DNA of 35,288 nt from Haloterrigena salina JCM 13891 (GTDB lineage: Archaea > Halobacteriota > Halobacteria > Halobacteriales > Natrialbaceae): contig NZ_AOIS01000016.1 of NCBI RefSeq assembly GCF_000337495.1, positions 1,418 through 36,705 on the forward strand, written 5' to 3'. Under the pieces are notes generated by a model. It had not been told where the DNA came from. It was given only the letters and a program-made list of their open reading frames with translations, and did not search any database. Shown one piece after another: positions 1 through 6,662 of the stretch. The position numbers and the translations under genes are program-made. How positions within the stretch are numbered: position 1 is the first letter of the stretch; every line of letters starts with the position of its first letter.

Positions 1-74
1 GCAACGAGTCCGCGAACGGCAACGAGTCCGCGAACGGAAACGAATCCGAGAGCGGTAACGAGTCCGAAGAGTAA
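1..74 (+). CDS. C-terminal tail of an acidic repeat protein (partial)
   Basis: The frame starting at base 3 reads N-E-S-A-N-G repeats and stops at TAA 72-74. An 18-base unit (aacgagtccgcgaacggc) occurs about three and a half times with drift. Only about 23 residues are inside the window, so the protein is not recognisable. Low-complexity Asn/Glu/Ser/Gly tails like this are common at the ends of haloarchaeal surface or secreted proteins, which is an inference here. Confidence 0.6.
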   Translation, partial: NESANGNESANGNESESGNESEE

Positions 75-262
75 CGACGGACAGCGTTCGCCGTAGTTCG
101 ACGCTGAACGGAACGCGCTTTCTCCCGATTTGTCCGTCCCGATTTCCTCGTTTTGCGGTTTTTCGACGACGGGTGACTTCCGGTTCGATCGAAACGCGAG
201 CAGTGCGGCGACGCCGCACAGACGACCGGAGCGACGTACGCAACCTAATCGATAGGAAGAAT

Positions 263-269
263 TTTTTAT
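263..269 (+). promoter_or_regulatory. TATA-like box for the cupredoxin gene
   Basis: TTTTTAT lies about 24 nt before ATG 290. This is the spacing of a haloarchaeal leaderless promoter, and it supports ATG 290 over the upstream in-frame start at 173. Confidence 0.5.
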
Positions 270-289
270 CGCGTGACAGTAGTGGGAGT

Positions 290-1255
290 ATGTCCAATTC
301 CGACCGGCTGCCTCGCCGGACCGTGATTCGAGCCGCCGGGCTCGCGACGGCGACCGCCGCACTCGCCGGTTGTATCGACGAGAGCAGCGTCGACGGCCCG
401 GACGACGCTGCCGACGCCGACGCGGACTCCCAATCGTCCGACGAACAGGGCTCGGGGTCAGAGCCGGACGAAACCGACGACGAGAGCCAGGAGAACGGCG
501 ACGAAGCGACCGACGACGCGGAAGCAGCGCCATTCGATATCGAACTCCGCGGCGAACACGACGGGTGGCGGGTCCTCGAGCCGAGCGGAATCGAGGACGA
601 CGTGAACCCGACCCTCCCGCTCGAGGCGGGACGGACGTACCGCCTCGGCTGGACCGAGGGCGACGGCCTCGGCCACAACATCGAAATTCGCGACGCCCAC
701 GGTGACGTCATCAACGGTCTCTCGACACCCGTGACCCAGGAGCCCGACGAGGACCAGTGGCTCGAGTTCGTGGCCACCGAGGAGATGGCTACCTACGTGT
801 GTGCGCCCCACGAGAGCACGATGCGCGGCGAGATCGCCGTCGAGACGCCCGTCGACCGCGGATCGGATTCGTCCGACGACGAGGAGTCGGCGGAGGGACA
901 GGAGGTTCGGATCGACCCGGGGACGCGAATCGACTTCAGCGCGCAAACCATCGAGTGGAAAGGAATTGCCCCGGCATCCATCGAGGACCTGTCGAATCCG
1001 ACGCTCGTCCTCGAGGCCGGTGAAACGTACGAACTCGGCTGGACCGAGGGCGACGGAACCGTGCACAACATCGAGATTCGAAACGCCGACGACGAGGTCG
1101 TCGACGACCTCTCGACGGAGTTGACTAGCGAAGAGCAGCCCGCCGATCAGTTCCTCGCGTTCGAGGCCAGCGATGAGATGGCAGCTTACGCCTGCGAGCC
1201 CCATCGCAACACGATGCACGGCGAGATTCGGATCGAGGGGTCGACGTCGGAGTAG
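290..1255 (+). CDS. Lipoprotein with two tandem halocyanin-like cupredoxin domains
   Basis: A 321-residue exported blue-copper protein, probably an electron carrier on the outer face of the membrane. The N-terminus has a twin arginine (R9-R10), a short hydrophobic stretch and a lipobox A-L-A-G-C with Cys28 as the lipid anchor, followed by a long Asp/Glu/Ser linker. Two homologous cupredoxin domains follow at about residues 79-190 and 205-321. Each keeps a full type-1 copper ligand set: His129, Cys171, His174, Met178 in the first and His259, Cys302, His305, Met309 in the second (C-x2-H-x3-M). The phrase G-W-T-E-G-D-G recurs in both, so the domains arose by internal duplication. The start was chosen because of the TATA-like box 24 nt upstream and the Tat motif at the new N-terminus. 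The electron-transfer partner is unknown. Confidence 0.85.
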   Translation: MSNSDRLPRRTVIRAAGLATATAALAGCIDESSVDGPDDAADADADSQSSDEQGSGSEPDETDDESQENGDEATDDAEAAPFDIELRGEHDGWRVLEPSGIEDDVNPTLPLEAGRTYRLGWTEGDGLGHNIEIRDAHGDVINGLSTPVTQEPDEDQWLEFVATEEMATYVCAPHESTMRGEIAVETPVDRGSDSSDDEESAEGQEVRIDPGTRIDFSAQTIEWKGIAPASIEDLSNPTLVLEAGETYELGWTEGDGTVHNIEIRNADDEVVDDLSTELTSEEQPADQFLAFEASDEMAAYACEPHRNTMHGEIRIEGSTSE

Positions 1256-1454
1256 CGCTCTGCGGATCCGTCGCCCTCGAGACCGGACACCGAGCCCGTT
1301 TCCGATCGGCGTCGTCCCGATCGCCGAGCGATCGGACGCCGCAGTTCGGGGCGGACCGTCCCGCGGACAGCCGTCGATCGGCCGCCCTGGTTCCGGTAGG
1401 CATCAAAAGTACCATACCACCCCACGACGCAGTAGACCGTATCAGGTGACTTCC

Positions 1455-2567
1455 GTGACCGAGAAACGCGAATACAAGGACGACTACCCCGACAAGACGC
1501 TGTACATCCCGGGTCCGACCGAGGTACGCGAAGACGTCATCGAGGAGATGAGCCAGCCGATGTTCGGCCACCGGATGGACCGGATGACCGACCTCTACAC
1601 GACCATCGTCGAGGACACGAAGGAGTTCCTCGGCACCGACAACGAGGTCATCATCCTCACCGGCTCGGGGACCGAGTTCATGGAGAGTTCGATTCTGAAC
1701 CTCGTCGACGAGAACGTCCTCGTCACGACCTGCGGCAGCTTCAGCGAACGCCAGGCCAACGTCGCCGAACGCCTCGGCAAAACCGTCGACACCCTCGAGT
1801 ACGAGTGGGGACAGGCGGTCAAACCCGAGGACGTTCGCGAGCGCCTCGAGGAGAGCGACACCGAGTACGACGTCGTCACCTGCGTGATGAACGAGTCCTC
1901 GACCGGTGTCCGCAACCCCATCGAGGAGATCGGCGACGTCGTCGCCGAGTTCGAGGACACCTACTTCGTCGTCGACGCCGTCTCCGCGCTGGGCGGTGAC
2001 CTCGTCGAGATCGACGACCACAACATCGACGTCATCTTCACGTCGGTCCAGAAGGCCTTCGCGATGCCCCCCGGCTTAGCGGTCTGCGTCGTCAGCGACG
2101 ACGCCTACGAGCGCGAACTCGAGAGCGACTCCGCGTCGTGGTACGGCGGTTTCCAGCGCTCGCTGGACTACTACGACCGGAAGGGCCAGACCCACTCGAC
2201 GCCCGCCATCCCGGTCATGCTCGCCTACCGCAAGCAGATGAAGCACATGCTCGAGGAGGGCCACGAGGCCCGGGACGAGCGCCACCGCGAGATGGCCGAG
2301 TACACCCGCGAGTGGGCCCGCGAGCACTTCGATATGTTCCCCGAGGAGGGCTACGAGTCCCAAACGGTGAGTTGCATCGAGAACACCCAGGACATCGACG
2401 TCGCCGCGACCATCGACGCCGTCTCGGAGGAGTACGACTTCGTCTTCTCGAACGGCTACGGTTCGGCGCTCGGCGAGCAGACGTTCCGCATCGGTCACAT
2501 GGGCGAACACGACCTCGAGTCGATCAAGGAACTGACCGACGCTATCGAAGACGTCGCGGACCTCTGA
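1455..2567 (+). CDS. Class V PLP-dependent aminotransferase (alanine-glyoxylate/serine-pyruvate type)
   Basis: About 370 residues, the usual length for fold-type I class V aminotransferases. It opens with the family hallmark Y-I-P-G-P-T-E-V, has the Gly-Ser-Gly-Thr phosphate-binding turn near residue 72, an Asp in F-V-V-D-A-V-S that would contact the pyridine nitrogen, and the Schiff-base lysine K200 in S-V-Q-K-A-F. The family transfers amino groups between alanine or serine and glyoxylate or pyruvate; the exact substrate cannot be told from sequence. It is cytosolic, with no signal peptide. The start is GTG 1455 (V-T-E-K-R-E-Y); GTG 1446 in the same frame is an equal alternative. It appears to be monocistronic. 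Confidence 0.85.
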   Translation: MTEKREYKDDYPDKTLYIPGPTEVREDVIEEMSQPMFGHRMDRMTDLYTTIVEDTKEFLGTDNEVIILTGSGTEFMESSILNLVDENVLVTTCGSFSERQANVAERLGKTVDTLEYEWGQAVKPEDVRERLEESDTEYDVVTCVMNESSTGVRNPIEEIGDVVAEFEDTYFVVDAVSALGGDLVEIDDHNIDVIFTSVQKAFAMPPGLAVCVVSDDAYERELESDSASWYGGFQRSLDYYDRKGQTHSTPAIPVMLAYRKQMKHMLEEGHEARDERHREMAEYTREWAREHFDMFPEEGYESQTVSCIENTQDIDVAATIDAVSEEYDFVFSNGYGSALGEQTFRIGHMGEHDLESIKELTDAIEDVADL

Positions 2568-2681
2568 GCTGACGCTCGAGTCGGTGATCATCCTCGTCAA
2601 AACAGGTAGGTTGAGGTAAGTATCATATAATAGTGATTGTTTTTTATTCTTAGAGTTATTGTAGAGTAATAGTCATCGTAA

Positions 2682-3140
2682 ATGGACCCGCAACGCCTGC
2701 AGGCGATCGCTCTCGTTGCCCTCCTCAGCGTCACGCTTCCGCTCAGCGGTTGTCTCGGGAGCAGCGCCGAGTATACTACGTCTACCGAAGAACCTGCAAC
2801 TGGTGAAGTCTTTGGGGAAGTCACCGAAATCGAGATTACCAAGGACTGGTCGCACACTATGACAGTCGAAGTGACGTACTCGGTCAACGAGACGTGGATC
2901 GATTCCGACGGGAACGTGACAGGCCCACACGGGAACTGGTCGAAACCACCCACGATAACGCAAGTAAAGTTCAACGACGGAACGGCCGATATCCTCGAGC
3001 AGAGACGGCTGTCCGCCGACGATAGGCGTTGGGAGGATCCCGTTGTCCTTTCAGAAGCTGCGAACCAAAAGTTGCAATTCAAGGCAACAGTTGACGGCGA
3101 AACACTCGATAGTGTGAATGTGACCGTACAACGAAAATAG
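2682..3140 (+). CDS. Small Sec-type lipoprotein, function unknown
   Basis: 152 residues. A hydrophobic signal ends in the lipobox L-S-G-C with Cys24, so the mature protein of about 129 residues should be anchored outside the membrane. The mature part is rich in Thr, Glu and beta-strand-like segments and contains several Asn-X-Ser/Thr sequons. It ends in a strand-like D-S-V-N-V-T-V, which may indicate a small beta-sandwich. I do not recognise the family. The 110 bases upstream are unusually A/T-rich and hold several TATA-like stretches (2640-2649, 2655-2661), so it has its own promoter. Confidence 0.65.
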   Translation: MDPQRLQAIALVALLSVTLPLSGCLGSSAEYTTSTEEPATGEVFGEVTEIEITKDWSHTMTVEVTYSVNETWIDSDGNVTGPHGNWSKPPTITQVKFNDGTADILEQRRLSADDRRWEDPVVLSEAANQKLQFKATVDGETLDSVNVTVQRK

Positions 3141-3248
3141 TCCGGAATAGTCTGATAGCGGTTCCTTGAACCTCACAGTTCGGTCGTCGAACCGAGGCCA
3201 TAGAGTCTGAGTACGCGACCGGAATACACAATAAATACGACAGAAACT

Positions 3249-3734
3249 ATGCATGGTATATCCGCGCGGTACGAGGTCGGAAGGGATCGATTGCTCGAGG
3301 GGGTCAGTAGCGCTCTCTTCGTCACCGGTCTCGTCTTGCTCGCAGTGAACGGACCGTTGTCCCAAGTCCGGAGCCTCCTGATCGTGGACTTCGTCCTGAA
3401 CGTCCTTCCGATCGCCGTTGCGGCCATCCTCTATGTTCGTGTCGCATCGGAGACTTCCGTGGTTGAAATCGCGGTGCTGGTGCTGTGGGCTTACTTCGCC
3501 CTTTCAGTTTCCGGAGTCATTGGATTCTTCGCGTTCGGGGGCCAATCTACGTCGTATCCCGGAGAGCTAGCGGAACTAACGAATCACGTTCTCCTGTTCA
3601 TCGGAACGATTGCCGTCCTCGGCGGACTCTACATGGCCGCTGCCACGCAAGACAAGCGACCACTGCTGAAGTGGGGGCTCGTCGCCGTCGTTCCGCTCGG
3701 ACAACTGGTCGTATACGCTGTTTCCGCCGTCTAA
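3249..3734 (+). CDS. Small integral membrane protein with about five helices, function unknown
   Basis: 161 residues. Hydrophobic segments are visible at about residues 19-35, 43-64, 72-95, 108-130 and 142-159, with short loops and a basic N-terminal stretch. There are no conserved catalytic motifs. An A/T-rich box lies at 3221-3237, just before ATG 3249. It follows the lipoprotein gene by 108 bases on the same strand, but nothing ties them functionally. I do not recognise the family. Confidence 0.65.
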   Translation: MHGISARYEVGRDRLLEGVSSALFVTGLVLLAVNGPLSQVRSLLIVDFVLNVLPIAVAAILYVRVASETSVVEIAVLVLWAYFALSVSGVIGFFAFGGQSTSYPGELAELTNHVLLFIGTIAVLGGLYMAAATQDKRPLLKWGLVAVVPLGQLVVYAVSAV

Positions 3735-3963
3735 CGGGTCGATCGCTCGTCTCGAGTCCGAGAGTGTTCCGGTGGCTTCCTCGCGGAGCGGGTCAGCTTC
3801 GCTCTTCTCGTAGCCTAGGTAATACCGGTCCTCTCGTCCGCATTCTCACGATTCGACGAAACGATATTCACCCCGGCTATCCGGAGGGGTTTCCGACCAC
3901 CGGCGCCGCCGTCGTTTATGGCCAACAGTTCACCGCTTTTGTCCCATCCGTACTCGTCGGTAG

Positions 3964-5304
3964 CTAGCGGAACAGCCCCAAGAGCCACTCGAAGAAGCCG
4001 ACGATCAGATCGACGACCCGCTCGAGGAGCGACCGGAGGCCGCCGACGGGACCGCTGCTCCAGTCCGACCCCTCGGTCGCGCGCTCGTCGCCGAGCGCCG
4101 CCGGGGCGTTCACGAGTCCGTCGCCCTCCGCGCAGGTTCCGAGCACCGTCTCCGCCGTCTCGCCGAGGATCTTCCGGACCGGCTCGCCCGGGCCCGGGCC
4201 GTCCTCCTCGCGGGTCTCCCAGACGAGCGCCGCGACGCCGGTGACGAACGGAGTGGCGACGCTCGTGCCGCTGGCCTCGGCGTACCCGTTGTCGACGGTG
4301 CTCGAGGTGACGTTCGTCCCCGGTGCCAGCAGATCGACGGTCGAGCCGACGCTGCTGTAGGACGCCAGCGTATCGTCCTCGTTCATCGCGGTGACCGCGA
4401 CGACGTCCTCGTGGGTCGCCGGGTAGGTCATCGTCTCCACGGCACACGAGTCGCTCCCGTCGTTGCCTTCGTTCCCGGCCGCACAGAGCAGGAGGTGGCC
4501 GTTCGAGTGTGCTTCTTCGATCGCCCTGGCGAGCGTGGAACTCTCGGCGTCGCCGCCGAGGCTCATCGAGATGATCTCCACGTCGTTGGACATGCACCAG
4601 TCGATCCCGGCGATCAGTTCGCTGTACCGGCCGGAGCCGTCGTCGCCGAGCACCTTCACCGCGTACAGATTCGCGCCGGGGGCGACGCCGCGGTCGTTGT
4701 CGAGCGCGCCGGCGACCCCGGCGACGTGGGTCCCGTGGCCGTGGCGGTCCTCGTAGTCCCCAGCCGTCCCGTCAGCGGTGAAATTCCGCCCGCCGGCGAC
4801 CTCGAGGCTGCAGTGATCCGACTGGATCCCCGTGTCGAGAATCCCCACGTCGACGCCCGATCCGTCCGGTTCGACGGCGTCGGCACCGATCCGTTCGACG
4901 CCCCACGACGGCCGTTGGTCGGGATGGGTCGAACAGTCCGAGCCGCCGGGAGAACCGAAGATGTCCGACAGGGACGGCGACCAGTCCGAGGGAATTCCTG
5001 TCTCGTCGTCCTCTTCGACGGTCGCCACGCGACGATCCTGGCGCAGTTGGTCCAATCCGGTCGACGGTACCTCCGCGACCACGAAGTCGAAGTTATCGAA
5101 CTCGAGGACCGTCGTGCCGCCGACGGCCTCGACCACGTCGAGGAGTTCGCCGAGTTCGTCGAGCACGCTCGTCTGCGGGTGCACGAACACCCGCTCGGTG
5201 TCGGTACCGATGCTGGATTCCGCCGCCGACGCCGGCACTCCGAGCAGCCCGGCCGCGGCGCCGGCCCCGATACCGCCGAGTACCCGCCGCCGACTGAGTT
5301 TCAT
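3964..5304 (-). CDS. Tat-exported subtilisin-like serine protease (S8, halolysin-like)
   Basis: 446 residues. The start at 5304 gives M-K-L-S-R-R-R-V-L-G-G, a classical Tat signal; ATG 5322 is in frame but would put six residues before it. An I9-type propeptide of about 75 residues follows and would be removed on maturation. The S8 catalytic domain carries Asp157 (I-L-D-T-G), His190 (H-G-H-G-T-H), oxyanion Asn278 (A-A-G-N) and Ser348 (S-G-T-S-V-A-T-P), so it should be active. Halolysins often have a C-terminal polycystic-kidney or similar domain. This protein instead ends in an amphipathic, tryptophan-containing helix of about 25 residues (L-L-E-R-V-V-D-L-I-V-G-F-F...), which could hold it at the membrane. 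It is convergent with the upstream membrane-protein gene. Confidence 0.9.
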   Translation of the reverse strand: MKLSRRRVLGGIGAGAAAGLLGVPASAAESSIGTDTERVFVHPQTSVLDELGELLDVVEAVGGTTVLEFDNFDFVVAEVPSTGLDQLRQDRRVATVEEDDETGIPSDWSPSLSDIFGSPGGSDCSTHPDQRPSWGVERIGADAVEPDGSGVDVGILDTGIQSDHCSLEVAGGRNFTADGTAGDYEDRHGHGTHVAGVAGALDNDRGVAPGANLYAVKVLGDDGSGRYSELIAGIDWCMSNDVEIISMSLGGDAESSTLARAIEEAHSNGHLLLCAAGNEGNDGSDSCAVETMTYPATHEDVVAVTAMNEDDTLASYSSVGSTVDLLAPGTNVTSSTVDNGYAEASGTSVATPFVTGVAALVWETREEDGPGPGEPVRKILGETAETVLGTCAEGDGLVNAPAALGDERATEGSDWSSGPVGGLRSLLERVVDLIVGFFEWLLGLFR

Positions 5305-5471
5305 GCGCAGGTGGATGCACAAGGACGAAATAAGTCTTCTGTGTCGACTGACAGTCAGTCGAAGTGATTGGTCGTGCCTCGAACTGCTTGACCGGAACCC
5401 TCGAAATCTGCGGGTGAACCTAGCTCACGCGTACCGTCGGCGAGCGAGCGGTTTGAAAAACCCGAGTGACG

Positions 5472-5538
5472 CCGTTCACCGCGAGCGCCGTCGGCGCTCG
5501 CGGGCCGACGACTGATTCGGAGTGAACGCAGTGAACGG
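5472..5538. repeat. Nested inverted repeats between the protease and aIF1A genes
   Basis: An outer 8-base pair CCGTTCAC (5472-5479) / GTGAACGG (5531-5538) encloses an 11-bp perfect hairpin at 5479-5503 (CCGCGAGCGCC, loop GTC). A short direct repeat agtgaacg occurs at 5521 and 5530. The 311 bases between the protease start (5304) and the aIF1A stop (5616) hold these repeats, the 3' element described next, and no gene. Confidence 0.6.
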
Positions 5539-5554
5539 AGAGGAAGGAGGAGTG

Positions 5555-5617
5555 TTTTTCATCGAAGTTTTCCCGAGGGTGCGCCTTCGGCGCACCCGCA
5601 GAGGAAAAGTTCGTTTT
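5555..5617 (-). terminator. Structured 3' element after aIF1A (copy A)
   Basis: Read on the minus strand, the sequence right after the aIF1A stop is ACGAACTTTT, then a perfect 9-bp hairpin GGGTGCGCC-GAA-GGCGCACCC (5577-5597), then AAAACTTCGATGAAAAA (5555-5571). The two flanks are themselves inverted repeats with one mismatch (CGAACTTTT and AAAACTTCG). A second copy with the same flanks but a different hairpin follows the gene ending at 17904. A transcription terminator or 3' UTR stability element is the simplest reading. Confidence 0.6.
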
Positions 5618-5906
5618 ATTGAATATGGCCTTCGTCGCGCAACTGATCCGCTTCGCTCTTCTCGTAGCGCCAGGTGATGTCGGCCTTCTCGTCCTGCCAG
5701 TCCCACGGCTCGACGAGGACGACGTCGTCCTCGCGGATCCAGATACGCTTTTGCATCTTGCCGGGAATGCGCGCGGTGCGCTCCTGACCGTCGGCACAGC
5801 GTACTTGCACCCGATTCGCCCCGAGCATGTCCGTGACGGTCGCGAAGACCTCGTCGTCTTCGGGCATCCGGAGGTTCTTCCGACCGCCGTCACCGTCGTC
5901 GCTCAT
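5616..5906 (-). CDS. eif1A: Translation initiation factor aIF1A
   Basis: 96 residues, the normal length for archaeal aIF1A. It binds the 30S A-site region during initiation and promotes initiator tRNA and mRNA placement. The S1/OB-fold core is visible: [15 protein letters not shown], then V-R-C-A-D-G, then the basic [12 protein letters not shown] segment, then [10 protein letters not shown]. An acidic C-terminal tail follows. The start at 5906 lies 27 nt after a TATA-like box on the same strand. The stop codon abuts the structured 3' element. Confidence 0.95.
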   Translation of the reverse strand: MSDDGDGGRKNLRMPEDDEVFATVTDMLGANRVQVRCADGQERTARIPGKMQKRIWIREDDVVLVEPWDWQDEKADITWRYEKSEADQLRDEGHIQ

Positions 5907-5928
5907 AGGCCAGCGTTCGGAGCCTAGC

Positions 5929-5937
5929 GGTTTAACC
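5929..5937 (-). promoter_or_regulatory. TATA-like box for aIF1A
   Basis: GGTTAAACC on the minus strand, centred about 27 nt before the ATG at 5906, fits a leaderless start. A second A/T-rich stretch (TTTATAGAAAG on the plus strand, about 5939-5949) lies further upstream. Confidence 0.45.
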
Positions 5938-6118
5938 GTTTATAGAAAGTACGAAGCGAAAACCCGCGACGGTCGGAGAAGACGACGTCGACCGGCGTCG
6001 GGGTCGCACTCGAGTCGATCGGAACGATCGCTGTCGGCGTTCGAGTCGCCGAGGCCGTGGGAGGGCGGTCGGGAATTGTACCGACAGGAGCGCCAGTCGA
6101 AACCGGAAAACCACGCCG

Positions 6119-6125
6119 TTTATTT
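6119..6125 (+). promoter_or_regulatory. TATA-like box for the small membrane protein gene
   Basis: TTTATTT about 27 nt before ATG 6149. It supports that ATG over the in-frame GTG at 6140. Confidence 0.5.
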
Positions 6126-6148
6126 CTCTCGGCTGGGCAGTGCTGAGT

Positions 6149-6328
6149 ATGCTGAAGAATCTCGACGCGCTCGGAATCGTCGGTCTCCTGATCTTGCTCG
6201 GCGGGATCGGTCTCATCGCGTACGCGAACTGGATCGTCGCCGTCGGTATCGCCCTCGTCGTCGCCGGACTCGGACTGGTCGTCAAGTCCCTGATCTCGGG
6301 GATGCTCCAGAACTTTGGAATGTTCTAG
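6149..6328 (+). CDS. Small two-helix membrane protein (haloarchaeal DUF7470-like)
   Basis: 59 residues, M-L-K-N-L-D-A-L-G-I-V-G followed by two glycine-rich hydrophobic helices (about residues 9-26 and 29-47) and a short tail G-M-L-Q-N-F-G-M-F. The pattern matches, from memory, a family of about 58-residue haloarchaeal membrane proteins of unknown function (DUF7470). Its own TATA-like box is 27 nt upstream. The family number should be treated as unverified. Confidence 0.65.
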   Translation: MLKNLDALGIVGLLILLGGIGLIAYANWIVAVGIALVVAGLGLVVKSLISGMLQNFGMF

Positions 6329-6395
6329 GATCCGTCGTACCGACGCTGCGACTGCGCTCCGAACCGTTTTGTCGATTCGTCGGCACGACTCGAGC

Positions 6396-6650
6396 ATGGG
6401 GTACTCGCTGCACTACTACGACCTCGTATTGGTCTGTATCGCCGCGAGCCTCGGCCTCGGCGCCGGCATCGGGTACGCGACGGCGATCGCGATCGAGACC
6501 TCTATCGCTGTTCTCGGGCTCGTCGCGATCGCCTTTATCGTGCACGCGCTGTTCGTCAACGGTCCGGTCGACCAGCCCGAGGAGTTGACCGACGAGGTCG
6601 ACCTCGAGGAGGTGCCGCAGGTGCTGTCGCCGGTGGAATCGGCGGACTAA
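6396..6650 (+). CDS. Small membrane protein with acidic tail, function unknown
   Basis: 84 residues from ATG 6396 (M-G-Y-S-L-H-Y-Y-D-L). Two hydrophobic helices at about residues 9-31 and 34-52 are followed by an acidic cytosolic or external tail (E-E-L-T-D-E-V-D-L-E-E). An earlier in-frame start at 6315 would add 27 basic, non-membrane residues and is unlikely. A T-rich box (about 6365-6370) is near the expected distance. It lies 67 bases after the previous small membrane gene on the same strand. I do not recognise the family with certainty. Confidence 0.6.
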   Translation: MGYSLHYYDLVLVCIAASLGLGAGIGYATAIAIETSIAVLGLVAIAFIVHALFVNGPVDQPEELTDEVDLEEVPQVLSPVESAD

Positions 6651-6662
6651 CGAGCTTCAGAC

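Noticed and set aside
4411-5367. A 318-codon plus-strand frame opposite the subtilase
   Set aside because: The minus strand carries a complete catalytic triad, propeptide and Tat signal. The plus-strand product has no recognisable domain.
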